In this document: positions 8,359 to 16,719 of the stretch, in pieces
Position numbering within the stretch: position 1 is the first letter of the stretch
Layout: each line of letters starts with the position of its first letter
Assembly (NCBI GenBank): GCA_040772905.1
Contig: JAXGXJ010000006.1
Location: 248,001-312,000 of the forward strand
Source: JAXGXJ01 sp040772905
GTDB taxonomy: Bacteria > Actinomycetota > Thermoleophilia > RBG-16-64-13
Direction of reading: 5' to 3'
DNA length: 64,000 nucleotides
The notes under the pieces: model-generated
Told to the model about the DNA's origin: nothing
What the model saw: only the letters and a program-made list of their open reading frames with translations
The model's database searches: none
Position numbers and translations under genes: made by a program

Positions 8359-9378
8359 CTAGGGCTTGACGAGGATCTTGATATCGGTGCTGGTCTTACG
8401 CCCCGCCAGCGCCTTGCCTATGTCCTCCAGAGGCACGATCTGCGTGACCATGGGCTCGAGGTCGAGCTTCGACAGGAGCTTCAAGGCACGCGGGAACACG
8501 TACGGCGCCAGGAGCGTCGAGCGGATGGTGAGCTCGTTGGCGAACATGTAGCACGGGTTCACGGGCACAGTGGCTTCCTCGGGATAGGCTCCCGCCCACA
8601 CAACGGTACCGTCCTTGGCGGCCAAGCTCACGGTGGGCAGCACGGCCGACAGGTGGCCGCTGCACTCGAACACCGTGTCGAAGCCGCGGCCGTCGGTGTA
8701 CTCGCGTCCCAGGGCCACCAGGTCCTGCGTCAAGGGATCGACGGTCCAGTCGGCGCCGAACCGCTCGGCCATAGCCCGCTTCTCAGGCATGGGGTCCGAC
8801 ACGAGCACGCGGGCCGCGCCGGCGCGCATGGCGATCTGCTGCACCAAGAGGCCGATGGTGCCCCCGCCCGAGATGGCCACGGTCTTACCCGGGCAGATGT
8901 TGCCCAGGTCGACGGCATGGGTGGCGATGGTGACCGGCTCGAGCATGGCGCCCCGTTCCATGCTCACGTCATCGGGAAGTACGTTGAGGCAGCTCTCATC
9001 GTAGACGGCGTATTCAGAGAAGCCCGCTTCGTACGAGGTGATGTGCTCGCAGAACTGCTCCTGCTTGTTGCGGCAGTAGTAACATCCGCCGCAGTACTTG
9101 CGGAAGTTCATGGCCACACGCTGGCCCACTTTCCAGTCGCCCAGGAGGTCGGGGCCCAATTCCACGATGGTGCCCGAGGCCTCATGGCCGGTGGTGAACG
9201 GCGCCGGCGGCCACCAGGGCTCCTTCAGAAGACCGAAGGTGCCCTCGTAGATCTCGGGGTCGCTGCCACAGATGCCGCAGTAGGCGATCTTGACCTTCAC
9301 CTCGCCCTTGCCCGGAGTGGGTTCGGGGACGTTATCGATGCGGATGTCGTGAGGACCGTAGGTGCGTGCTTGTCTCAT
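8359..9378 (-). CDS. Zinc-dependent medium-chain alcohol/polyol dehydrogenase
   Basis: 339 aa of the MDR family. The catalytic zinc site is seen in CGICGSDPEIYEG and TGHEASGTIVE; the structural zinc site has four cysteines in CGGCYYCRNKQEQFC; and the NAD loop is GGGTIGLLVQQ. These are the marks of sorbitol/threonine/butanediol-type dehydrogenases that oxidise a secondary alcohol. The ATG at 9378 begins just 2 nt after the stop of the VOC gene. In this cluster it most likely oxidises the entry substrate or a sugar alcohol. Confidence 0.88.
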   Translation of the reverse strand: MRQARTYGPHDIRIDNVPEPTPGKGEVKVKIAYCGICGSDPEIYEGTFGLLKEPWWPPAPFTTGHEASGTIVELGPDLLGDWKVGQRVAMNFRKYCGGCYYCRNKQEQFCEHITSYEAGFSEYAVYDESCLNVLPDDVSMERGAMLEPVTIATHAVDLGNICPGKTVAISGGGTIGLLVQQIAMRAGAARVLVSDPMPEKRAMAERFGADWTVDPLTQDLVALGREYTDGRGFDTVFECSGHLSAVLPTVSLAAKDGTVVWAGAYPEEATVPVNPCYMFANELTIRSTLLAPYVFPRALKLLSKLDLEPMVTQIVPLEDIGKALAGRKTSTDIKILVKP

Positions 9379-9380
9379 GA

Positions 9381-9848
9381 TCACGGCTCCCGCAGCTCGA
9401 CGGCCAGGTTCGCCACGTCGGAGCCCTCGAAGTATACGAACCCGGGCTGACCCGGCACGATGGAGCTGGTCCACACCTTGGAGCCCGCCGCGGTGGCGCG
9501 CTCGATGTCGCCCTGCAGATCGGTGGTGAGCCAGCCGATGTGATGCAGCCCTTCACCCTGAGCGTCCAAGGTCTCTTTCAGGGCCTGCTCGCCCTCCACC
9601 GGCTCCAGCAACTCGAGTTCCACGTCGCCCATGAGGGCGTTGCTGATGCGGGTGGTCCACTCAGCCGGCTTGCCGTGAAGCTCGCCCCGGAACTTGATGT
9701 CGAAGGTCCGATGCTCGTCATCGAACTTGAAAGGGCCTATACCAAGCGACTCCAGATGGTCGATGGCTTTCTCGATGTCTCTGACCACGATGCCCACGTG
9801 ATGCGGGCGTCGCGAGTAGAACATCTTCCCCTTGTCTTCGCTGCTCAC
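9381..9848 (-). CDS. VOC-fold (glyoxalase/methylmalonyl-CoA-epimerase-like) protein
   Basis: 155 aa with the two-repeat vicinal-oxygen-chelate pattern: HHVGIVVRDIEKAIDHLESLG at the N-terminus, a central VELELLEPVEGEQ with a probable metal-binding Glu, and GLHHIGWLTTDLQGD in the second half. Its spacing resembles methylmalonyl-CoA epimerase and 4-hydroxyphenylpyruvate-dioxygenase-like VOC proteins. It is the promoter-proximal gene of the 3.8-9.8 kb cluster. An epimerase or isomerase role on the pathway intermediate is plausible; a true methylmalonyl-CoA epimerase cannot be claimed because no mutase gene is nearby. Confidence 0.8.
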   Translation of the reverse strand: MSSEDKGKMFYSRRPHHVGIVVRDIEKAIDHLESLGIGPFKFDDEHRTFDIKFRGELHGKPAEWTTRISNALMGDVELELLEPVEGEQALKETLDAQGEGLHHIGWLTTDLQGDIERATAAGSKVWTSSIVPGQPGFVYFEGSDVANLAVELREP

Positions 9849-9976
9849 GCCGACTCCTTTCTGCCTCGTCTACAGCCTGCCTGCGCGGGTGTGCGCAGTG
9901 AGAGAACGACCTGCTTGCCAGTGCCCACACAATACCATGGGGCTATACCCACGAATCCCTGCAGCTACGCCGCTCC

Positions 9977-10267
9977 TCATCCCGCACCCACGGCGGGTAA
10001 GATGACCACCTGGTCGTCATGCTGTAGGACCGTGTCCATCCCCTGCAAGAACAGCAGGCTTCTCCCGTTGATCATGATGGAGACCGCGGGCTGCGATCCC
10101 CCTTCCGGGTCCGCGAACAGGAGCCGTGAAGCCCCCTCGTCGGCACGCCGGGCCAGCAACCGCAACAATTCGGCCACGGTAGCCCCTTCGGGCAACTCCA
10201 CCACCATCTCCCGGGCGCCCAGCACGCGCACCAACTGAAGGATGGTCGACACCTTCACCTGCGGCAC
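9977..10267 (-). CDS. MoaD/ThiS-like ubiquitin-fold protein
   Basis: 96 aa of the MoaD/ThiS beta-grasp type: N-terminal strand VSTILQLVRVLG, the ELPEGATVAELLRLLARR turn, and the GDxV-like strand HDDQVVILPAVGAG at the C-terminus. Sulfur-carrier members end in Gly-Gly, which is adenylated. This one ends in Ala-Gly, so thiocarboxylation may be impaired or the protein may act as a structural relative. It starts 27 nt after the CoA-transferase stop on the same strand and is probably co-transcribed with it. A second MoaD-like protein at 57059-57328 keeps the Gly-Gly end. Confidence 0.75.
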   Translation of the reverse strand: MPQVKVSTILQLVRVLGAREMVVELPEGATVAELLRLLARRADEGASRLLFADPEGGSQPAVSIMINGRSLLFLQGMDTVLQHDDQVVILPAVGAG

Positions 10268-10293
10268 GGCCTATACCTTTCCTGCGTGCGCGC

Positions 10294-11877
10294 TCAAGAT
10301 GAGTGGGCCTCCAAGAACGCGCTGAAGAGAGCGGGATTGCTGTCGCGCATACGCTGGGGACCGAAGATGGCCGTATCCATGGTCTTTAGATCCGGCGCGA
10401 TGTCGGGGACGAACTCCATCTGGTCCAAGACGTCCCGCTGCAGATCGACTCCGGGCGCGATCTCTATGAGCAGCATCCTGCCGTTCTGCAGCGTGAACAC
10501 GGCCCGCTCTGTCACGTAGAAGACCTTCTGGCCTCGTCTGCTGGCGTACTCGCCGCTGAAGGTGACCTGTTCCACCCGCTGGCGGAACTTCTTCGTGTTC
10601 CCGTCCTGGCGGATGTTCACCTTACCGTCGGCCACGTCGAGCACGATCTCGCCGTTGGTAAAAGCGCCGCAGAACACCATGGTCTTGGCGTTCTGAGAGA
10701 TGTCGATGAAGCCGCCGCTTCCGGTGATGCGGCGACCCAGCTTGCTGACGTTCACGTTGCCCAGCGGGTCGGCTTCACCCATGCCCAAGAAGGCCATGTC
10801 CAAGCCGCCGCCGTGATAGAAGTCGAATTGAGAGGGCATGCTCATGATGCACTCCGGGTTCCAGGCGGCACCGAAGATCACGCCCTTGGCGGGGACTCCA
10901 CCGACCACGCCCATCTCGATGCTGAAGATGAAGTCGTCGATGATGCCTTCCTCGGCGGCGACGTTGGCCACCCCATCCGGCACCCCTATGCCGAGATTCA
11001 CCACAGACCCGGGACGCAACTCGAGCGCCGCCCGCCGGGCGATGAACTTGCGCAGGCCCGGATCCAGACTGCCGATGGCGTGCATGGGCACCTTCACCTC
11101 GCCGCACAGCGAGGGATTGTACTCGCACTCGGCCGTCTGCCACTGTTCGGAGTCCAGCACCACGGCCGTCACCATGTGCGCCGGCACCCGCACCATGCGC
11201 GGATTGAGCGTACCCTTCTGCGCCAACCGCTTCACCTGAGCGATGACCACCCCACCGCTGTTGTACGTTGCCTGCGCGGCCGGCAGCATGTGCAGATCGA
11301 GCCCCTCCTGCTCCACCGAGATGTTGCCGTCCTCGTCGGCGGTGGTCCCGCGCACGATACAGACGTCGATGGGGAAGGACTTGTAGAAGAGCATCTCCTC
11401 GCCCCGGAAGTCGATCAGCTCGACCAGGTCCTCGGTGGCCCGCTTGTTCATCTTGCCGCCTTCCAGGCGCGGGTCGATGAACGTGTGCAGGCCCACCCGG
11501 GTCAGCAGCCCGGGACGGCCGGCGGCGATCTCGCGCATGAGCAGGGCCATGACGCCCTGCGGAAGGTTGTAGGCCTCGATCTCCTCATCGAGAGCGAGTT
11601 GGCTCATCACCCGCGACCAGAGCCAATGGCCGCCCACCACCCGCTTGACCAGGCCCGGGTGTGCAAGACGGCCGATGCCGGTCTCGTTGCCGTATCCCAC
11701 CCCGGTGACGTGCACCAGCGTAAGGTCACGCGGCTCACCTGTTTGCAGAAAACGGTCTTCGAGCCCCTGATAGACCAGCTCGGCATCCTGGAAGCCGCCC
11801 CCCGAGGCCACGAGGTTCACCGTGTCGCCGCTCTTGATCAGACCGACCGCTTCTTCGACGGAGCAAAGCTTCTTCAC
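10294..11877 (-). CDS. Acyl-CoA:acetate/propionate CoA-transferase (fused alpha-beta, family I)
   Basis: 527 aa, the usual size of single-chain propionate/acetate CoA-transferases. The alpha half starts with VEEAVGLIKSGDTVNLVASGGGF; the beta half contains RPGSVVNLGIGVPDGVANVA and the active-site glutamate segment FSIEMGVVGGVPAKG, where the Glu forms the CoA thioester. It moves CoA between acetyl-CoA and another short acid. The GTG start at 11877 has an ideal GGAGGAAGG site. The gene has its own promoter and a leader terminator (11971-12023) upstream, so expression is likely set by antitermination. The MoaD-like gene follows. Confidence 0.88.
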   Translation of the reverse strand: MKKLCSVEEAVGLIKSGDTVNLVASGGGFQDAELVYQGLEDRFLQTGEPRDLTLVHVTGVGYGNETGIGRLAHPGLVKRVVGGHWLWSRVMSQLALDEEIEAYNLPQGVMALLMREIAAGRPGLLTRVGLHTFIDPRLEGGKMNKRATEDLVELIDFRGEEMLFYKSFPIDVCIVRGTTADEDGNISVEQEGLDLHMLPAAQATYNSGGVVIAQVKRLAQKGTLNPRMVRVPAHMVTAVVLDSEQWQTAECEYNPSLCGEVKVPMHAIGSLDPGLRKFIARRAALELRPGSVVNLGIGVPDGVANVAAEEGIIDDFIFSIEMGVVGGVPAKGVIFGAAWNPECIMSMPSQFDFYHGGGLDMAFLGMGEADPLGNVNVSKLGRRITGSGGFIDISQNAKTMVFCGAFTNGEIVLDVADGKVNIRQDGNTKKFRQRVEQVTFSGEYASRRGQKVFYVTERAVFTLQNGRMLLIEIAPGVDLQRDVLDQMEFVPDIAPDLKTMDTAIFGPQRMRDSNPALFSAFLEAHSS

Positions 11878-11970
11878 TGACCCTTCCTCCCAGGGCCGGG
11901 ATACGACCCTCGTCAACCCGCGTCGTGCAGGGATGGATACATCAGCGTCCCCAGCGCCGGAGGTCTTCCC

Positions 11971-12023
11971 AAAAAAACAGCTTCCCGACACGCCATCGCA
12001 TGTCAGGAAGCACCCTTACTCCC
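11971..12023 (-). promoter_or_regulatory. Leader attenuator: hexaloop hairpin overlapping an intrinsic terminator
   Basis: On the minus strand, a 14-bp stem with a GATG loop (11980-12011) is followed by TGTTTTTTT (11971-11979), a textbook intrinsic terminator. It lies 93 nt before the CoA-transferase start and downstream of a promoter (12075-12104). An alternative hairpin at 12006-12023 pairs GGGAGU with GCUUCC around the six-base loop AAGGGU. Its 3' arm is the 5' arm of the terminator, so the two structures exclude each other. The same arrangement and similar sequence recur at 29996-30048 before the lactate/malate dehydrogenase. It could alternatively serve as terminator for ackA read-through. 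Confidence 0.75.
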
Positions 12024-12074
12024 AGTCTCTTCTCGGCAAGACCACACCAGCCGCAGTGCGGCTCGCGTGTGCCG

Positions 12075-12104
12075 ACGGTAGCAGTACTCTCTCGGAACTG
12101 TCAA
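12075..12104 (-). promoter_or_regulatory. Promoter for the CoA-transferase leader
   Basis: A consensus -35 TTGACA (12099-12104) is spaced 18 nt from TACCGT (12075-12080), which fits a TANNNT -10. It starts 11 nt after the ackA stop at 12115, so the CoA-transferase has transcription of its own. Confidence 0.6.
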
Positions 12105-12114
12105 GGAGGCCGGC

Positions 12115-13314
12115 CTACAGGCTCGCGACCACCGCCACAGTCTGCTCGGCGATGAAGCCTTCTTCGTCGGTGGGCACCACCAACACACGCACCGGCGCTT
12201 CGGTGGCGCCTATCTCCCGCTCGGTCCCGCGGGCGCCGTCGTTGGCCTTCGGGTCGAGTCTCACCCCCAGGAACTCCAGGTCCTCACAGATGGCTGCCCT
12301 GATTGCCGGGTCGTTTTCTCCCACCCCGGCGGTGAAGACCAGCACGTCCAGACCTCCCAGGGCGGCGGCGTACGCCCCGATGTACTTCTTCACCCGATAC
12401 GCGTAGACCTCGAGAGCCAGCCGGCAACGCTCGTCCCCCGCGGACGCGCCCGCCTCCACCTCACGCATGTCGTTGCTCACCCCCGACAGCCCCTCGAGCC
12501 CGCTCTCCTTATTGAGGAGGTGATCCACCTCCTCCACCGAGAGACCCAGGTCGCGCATGAGGAACAACACCACTCCGGGATCGACGTCGCCCGGCCGGGT
12601 ACCCATCACCAGCCCTTCGATGGGAGTGAGCCCCATGCTGGTGTCGACCGACACTCCTCCATCGACGGCGGTGATACTGGCCCCGTTGCCCAGATGGGCG
12701 ATGATCACTTTCGACTCGGCCAGACGTCCGCCCAGCAGTCGATCGGTCCTCTGCGCCACCGAGGCGAAAGAGATGCCGTGGAAGCCGTATCTGCGCACCG
12801 CACTCTGGGCGTAGAGCCGGTACGGCAGCGCGTAGACGTGCGCCTTGGCCGGCATGTGCGCATGGAACGCGGTGTCGAACACGGCCACCTGAGGTGTCCG
12901 GGGCAGGAGACGCACGGACTCCCGGATGCCCTGCAGGATGGGAGGGTTGTGCAGGGGCGCGAGATGGGCCAGTTCTTCGATCTTGGCTATCACCCCGTTG
13001 GTGAGCAGGGTCGAGGTAGTGAAGCAGCTGCCGCCGTGCACCACCCTGTGCCCGACAGCCGCCACCTCGCTGACGTCGGTCAGCGCCCCGTACTCCTCAT
13101 CCAAGAGCGACTCCACGATCAACTCCAGCCCGCGCCCATGAGCGGGGATGTCGAGCGCGCGCGTCCGGCTGTGTCCGCCGGAGGTGGTCTCGATGGCCGA
13201 CTCGTCTTCGCCTATGCGGCTCACCAGACCGCTCGCCAACACCTTGCCTGCGTCCATATTGCGGAGCTGGAACTTGATGGAGGAGCTTCCACAGTTGAGC
13301 GTGAGGACCCGCAT
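12115..13314 (-). CDS. ackA: Acetate kinase
   Basis: 399 aa, full length for acetate kinase. The N-terminal signature MRVLTLNCGSSSIKFQL, the phosphate loops (GHRVVHGG, VIAHLGNGASI) and TPIEGLVMGTRPGDVDPG plus the FTAGVGEND segment are all present. It converts acetyl phosphate and ADP to acetate and ATP, the substrate-level phosphorylation step after Pta. The ATG at 13314 lies 4 nt after the pta stop. It is the last gene of the dehydrogenase-complex operon. Confidence 0.95.
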   Translation of the reverse strand: MRVLTLNCGSSSIKFQLRNMDAGKVLASGLVSRIGEDESAIETTSGGHSRTRALDIPAHGRGLELIVESLLDEEYGALTDVSEVAAVGHRVVHGGSCFTTSTLLTNGVIAKIEELAHLAPLHNPPILQGIRESVRLLPRTPQVAVFDTAFHAHMPAKAHVYALPYRLYAQSAVRRYGFHGISFASVAQRTDRLLGGRLAESKVIIAHLGNGASITAVDGGVSVDTSMGLTPIEGLVMGTRPGDVDPGVVLFLMRDLGLSVEEVDHLLNKESGLEGLSGVSNDMREVEAGASAGDERCRLALEVYAYRVKKYIGAYAAALGGLDVLVFTAGVGENDPAIRAAICEDLEFLGVRLDPKANDGARGTEREIGATEAPVRVLVVPTDEEGFIAEQTVAVVASL

Positions 13315-13318
13315 CTGA

Positions 13319-14344
13319 CTAGCCCCCAGCGCGCTGCAGCAGCTGCAATCCCCGCGCGTGCACGCTCGCGACGACGGCGGCTCCCACCACGTCGGCCACC
13401 GTGGCGCCTCGGGAGAGGTCGCTGACCGTCTTGGCGAAGCCCTGCAGGAAGGGGCCGTACACGTCGGCCCCGGCGAACCTCTGCACGCACTTGTAGGCGA
13501 TGTTGGCGGCATTCAGGTCGGGGAACACCAACACGTCGGCCCGTCCGGCCACGTCGCTCCCCCCCGGCACCTTGCGGGCCGCCACGTCGGGGACCACGGC
13601 AGCATCAAGCTGGAGCTCTCCGTCCACCAGGAGTCCGGGAGCCCTTTCTCTCACCAGACGGACGGCTTCTCGCACCCGGTCCACCGATTCGTGCTCCGCG
13701 CTACCTTTGGTGGAGAACGACAGCATGGCCACCCGCGGTTCCCAGCCCAGCAGCACGCGCGTGGTCTGGGCGGAAGCGATAGCAATCTCGGCCAGCTCCT
13801 GTGCGTCAGGCGCCACGGCCACGGCACAGTCGGCGAAGGCAAGATAAGGACCCTGCGGCCCGTCGTAGCCAGGTATGCGCAGTAGCATCATGCTGGAGGG
13901 AGAGGACAAGCCGGGCTGCATACCGATGAACGTCATGGCCGCAAGGATCACGTCCTCGGTGGTGTTGGCGGCGCCCGCCACCAGTGCGTCCGCGCGGCCC
14001 GCGGCCACGAGGAGCGCGCCCACGTTGAGGGGCGAGCGGAGCCTGCGCTCGATGCCTTTGGCCGTGCTCTCAGGAAAGAGGCGCGTGTGGTCTTCGGCCA
14101 GACCCTCCCGGACCGCCTCGTCGGCCGCGTCCACCACCTCCAGATCATGCGCGTCGAAGCCCAGCGCACGCGCCGTCGACGCCAGCTCCGTCCGCGAACT
14201 CAAGAGGACGGGGCGGCAAAGGCCCTCATCCGCCAACCGCCGCGCAGCGCGCACTATGACCTCTTCGCCCGCTTCCGGGAAGACCACCCGCGCCGGGCAC
14301 ACCTGCGCCTCGGCTCGGAGGCGGGCCATAAGGTCGACGGTCAT
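13319..14344 (-). CDS. pta: Phosphate acetyltransferase (or phosphate butyryltransferase-type)
   Basis: 341 aa of the Pta/PTB/maltodextrin-independent family: VVFPEAGEEVIVRAARRLADEG at the N-terminus, VAGAANTTEDVILAAMTFIG in the middle and LVFPDLNAANIAYKCVQRFAG near the end, the short single-domain Pta form. It makes acetyl phosphate from acetyl-CoA for AckA. The ATG at 14344 overlaps the acpS stop as ATGA, indicating coupling. The pairing with acetate kinase supports acetyl-CoA as substrate. Confidence 0.92.
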   Translation of the reverse strand: MTVDLMARLRAEAQVCPARVVFPEAGEEVIVRAARRLADEGLCRPVLLSSRTELASTARALGFDAHDLEVVDAADEAVREGLAEDHTRLFPESTAKGIERRLRSPLNVGALLVAAGRADALVAGAANTTEDVILAAMTFIGMQPGLSSPSSMMLLRIPGYDGPQGPYLAFADCAVAVAPDAQELAEIAIASAQTTRVLLGWEPRVAMLSFSTKGSAEHESVDRVREAVRLVRERAPGLLVDGELQLDAAVVPDVAARKVPGGSDVAGRADVLVFPDLNAANIAYKCVQRFAGADVYGPFLQGFAKTVSDLSRGATVADVVGAAVVASVHARGLQLLQRAGG

Positions 14345-14730
14345 GCGCGGACCCCTCCCACCAGCACCGCGAATGCCGCTACGTATCCTCCGTCGCCGGA
14401 CAAGGACAGCAGCACCCGCTGTGCGCCGCGCCGACGCGCGGCGGCGGCCATGTCGCCGTGAAGACCCACGGTCGGCGGCCTCCCACGCATGTGGCTCACC
14501 TCGATGTCGGTCCAGGAATCGAGCGCATCCGCCTCCACCCCCAGACACTTGAACACCGCTTCCTTGCCCGCGAACACCCGGGCCAAGCATCTCTCCGGGT
14601 CGGCGTGAGACGCACAGGCGCTCACCTCCGCCTCGGTGAAGGCACGCCGCATGAATGGAGGTGAGCCGAGGCAGCATCGCATCCGTTCCACCGCCATGAT
14701 GTCAACCCCTATGCCAAGGATGGCGGTCAT
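14341..14730 (-). CDS. acpS: Holo-[acyl-carrier-protein] synthase (phosphopantetheinyl transferase)
   Basis: 129 aa of the AcpS type. GIGVDIMAVERM is the Mg/CoA-binding N-terminus and RVFAGKEAVFKCLG is the second signature (the family has FxxKEAxxKALG). It transfers 4'-phosphopantetheine to an acyl carrier protein serine. I prefer the ATG at 14730 with a GAGGG site; a GTG at 14751 overlapping the ACP stop is the alternative. It is placed directly after an ACP gene, inside an energy-metabolism operon and away from fatty-acid genes, which is unusual. Confidence 0.88.
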   Translation of the reverse strand: MTAILGIGVDIMAVERMRCCLGSPPFMRRAFTEAEVSACASHADPERCLARVFAGKEAVFKCLGVEADALDSWTDIEVSHMRGRPPTVGLHGDMAAAARRRGAQRVLLSLSGDGGYVAAFAVLVGGVRA

Positions 14731-14747
14731 CTGTGCCCTCGGGTGGG

Positions 14748-15002
14748 TCACTCCTCGTCGTAGAGCTCGACCAGGTAGTCGATGATGTCGCCGATGGTCT
14801 TGCGTCGGCGGAGTTCCTGGAACGACACATCCAAATCGAGTTCGTCCTCGAGTACCGAGATGATGCGGACCATGTTCACCGACTTGGCCCCCAGGTCCTT
14901 GACGAGCTCGGTGCTGTCGTTGAGCTCATCGACAGGCAGCTCCATCGCGGCCGAGACCGCCTTGTAGAGCACCGCGCTCACTTGGTCCCTCACATCCGCC
15001 AT
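14748..15002 (-). CDS. Acyl carrier protein
   Basis: 84 aa with the ACP helix pattern and the phosphopantetheine-attachment serine at residue 41 in KDLGAKSVNMVRII (family DLGADSLDxVEL). It is acidic, as is usual. The start at 15002 has GAAGGGAG six nt away. It stands between the E3 gene and acpS in the 2-oxoacid dehydrogenase operon, so it is presumably modified by the adjacent AcpS. It may be a dedicated carrier rather than the fatty-acid ACP; no ketosynthase or other fatty-acid gene is near. Confidence 0.88.
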   Translation of the reverse strand: MADVRDQVSAVLYKAVSAAMELPVDELNDSTELVKDLGAKSVNMVRIISVLEDELDLDVSFQELRRRKTIGDIIDYLVELYDEE

Positions 15003-15102
15003 CACCATCTCCCTTCGCGCGCACGCACCGTCCACCGATTCTATCTCACACGGACCATCGGACCACACACGCTCGGGATCCGCCGCGGCACGCAGGAGGA
15101 CG

Positions 15103-16539
15103 TCACATGTGCAACGCGCGGCCCAGCGCGGCCAAGCCGGCCTCGCCTACCGCTTCCGACAGCGAGGGATGCGAGCGGATGACCGACGTGAACTCGTCGA
15201 GCGTGGCCTCCAACTCCAGGGCGAGCACGGCTTCGGCCAGTAGCTCACCCACGTGCGGGCCCACCATGTGCACACCCAGCACTGTGCCGTAACGCGAGTC
15301 GGCCACCACCTTCACCAGCCCGCCTTCGACACCCTGAGCCAACGCCCGGCCGTTGGCGGCGAACACGAAGCGTCCCACCTTGGCCTGGGCGTCTCTCTGG
15401 CGCGCTTCGGCCTCGGTGAGCCCCACGCTGGCCACCTCGGGGTCGGTGTAGGTGACGGTGGGTATGCGTTCCGTGCGCACCGGTTCCGGAGTTAGCCCGG
15501 CCAGTTTCTCCACCGCCACGATGCCCTGCCGCGAGGCGACGTGGGCCAGCAGAACCTTGCCGGTCACGTCGCCGATGGCGAGCACCGAGGGCACGTTGGT
15601 ACGCTGATAGCCATCGGTGGTGATCCATCCCTTGTCGTCGACGGCCACTCCGGCGGCCTCTACGTCGAGCCCCTCGGTGAGAGGCCCCCTGCCCGCGCCG
15701 ATGAGCACATACTCCGCGTTCACGGTGCTGCCACTGCCGCCGGCCAGATCGACCAGATGCACCTCGAGCTCAGCCCCCAGGTCCCTGATGGCGGTGATGG
15801 ACGTGCCGGTGTGGATGGCGATGCCTTCCGCCTTGAGCGCCTTGGCCAACTCCTTGCCCAGGTCCTCGTCGGATCGGGGCAGGACGGCCGGCAACATCTC
15901 CACCAGCGTCACCTGCGCGCCCAGACGGGCGAAGATCTGGCTCCATTCGCAGCCCACAGCACCAGCGCCTACCACCACGATGCTGGACGGCACCGCCGTG
16001 AGCGCCAGGGCACCATCGGAGTCGAGCACGCGCGGCAGATCGACGCCCGGCACCGGCAGCGCCAGCGGCCTCGATCCCGTGGCCACGATGATATGCCGGG
16101 CCTCCACCGTCTCCGGCTGGGTGAGAGCGGTGCCCTTGCCGGCCCCGATGTCGGTGGCGACAGGTTCCACGCGCAGCGTCTGCGGCCCCAAGAACGAGGC
16201 TCGCCCCGACACTATCTGCACCTTGCCGTGCTTCAGCAGGCCGCGCACGCCTCCCTTCAGGCGGTCCACCACCTTGTCGCGCCGCGCCAGCGCGGTGGCG
16301 TAGTCGATGCGCACGGCCCCGTCGATGGCCACGCCGAAGGTCGCGGCACGACCGACCTCGTGAGCCACCGCGGCGGTCTGCAGCATGGCCTTGGTGGGGA
16401 TGCACCCCCGGTTGAGACACACACCGCCCAGATGCGCGCTCTCGATGATGGTCACCTGCATGCCCAGCTGGGCCGCGCGCAGCGCGGCCACGTAGCCACC
16501 CGGTCCGGCACCGATTATGGCGAGATCGGTCTTGATCAC
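15103..16539 (-). CDS. lpdA: Dihydrolipoamide dehydrogenase (E3)
   Basis: 478 aa flavoprotein disulfide reductase. The FAD loop is IIGAGPGGYVAALRAAQLG, the redox-active cysteines are Cys41 and Cys46 (GGVCLNRGCIPTKA), the NAD loop is VVVGAGAVGCEWSQIFARLG, and the C-terminal interface has the catalytic His-Glu region (RSHPSLSEAVGEA). It reoxidises dihydrolipoamide on E2 with NAD. The GTG at 16539 is chosen for its AGGGGGA site; an ATG nine codons earlier is possible. It follows the E2 gene in the operon. Confidence 0.95.
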   Translation of the reverse strand: MIKTDLAIIGAGPGGYVAALRAAQLGMQVTIIESAHLGGVCLNRGCIPTKAMLQTAAVAHEVGRAATFGVAIDGAVRIDYATALARRDKVVDRLKGGVRGLLKHGKVQIVSGRASFLGPQTLRVEPVATDIGAGKGTALTQPETVEARHIIVATGSRPLALPVPGVDLPRVLDSDGALALTAVPSSIVVVGAGAVGCEWSQIFARLGAQVTLVEMLPAVLPRSDEDLGKELAKALKAEGIAIHTGTSITAIRDLGAELEVHLVDLAGGSGSTVNAEYVLIGAGRGPLTEGLDVEAAGVAVDDKGWITTDGYQRTNVPSVLAIGDVTGKVLLAHVASRQGIVAVEKLAGLTPEPVRTERIPTVTYTDPEVASVGLTEAEARQRDAQAKVGRFVFAANGRALAQGVEGGLVKVVADSRYGTVLGVHMVGPHVGELLAEAVLALELEATLDEFTSVIRSHPSLSEAVGEAGLAALGRALHM

Positions 16540-16719
16540 AGTCGTCCCCCTGTAGTCGCGGGTCATCTCACGGGACGCCGCCTGCCTCGCCTGTCCCCGC
16601 GGACAGTGTCCGCAGGGACAGACACGCGCGAGTCCCAGATCGCATTCCTCGAGCGCGTTCACATCACGCCCCGCCTGCCGAGGCTCGGTCCCTCGGCCGA
16701 AGACTCGGCATCCCAGCGT

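Noticed and set aside
9881..9898. Hairpin CTGCGC-6-GCGCAG before the VOC gene as a third ANTAR site
   Set aside because: The loop (ACACCC on the transcript) lacks G at position 4, no terminator overlaps it, and no shared flanking box is present.
11971..12011. Plain terminator of ackA only
   Set aside because: A consensus promoter lies between ackA and the hairpin, and the same element occurs at 29996-30048 where there is no upstream gene. Partial termination of ackA read-through remains possible.
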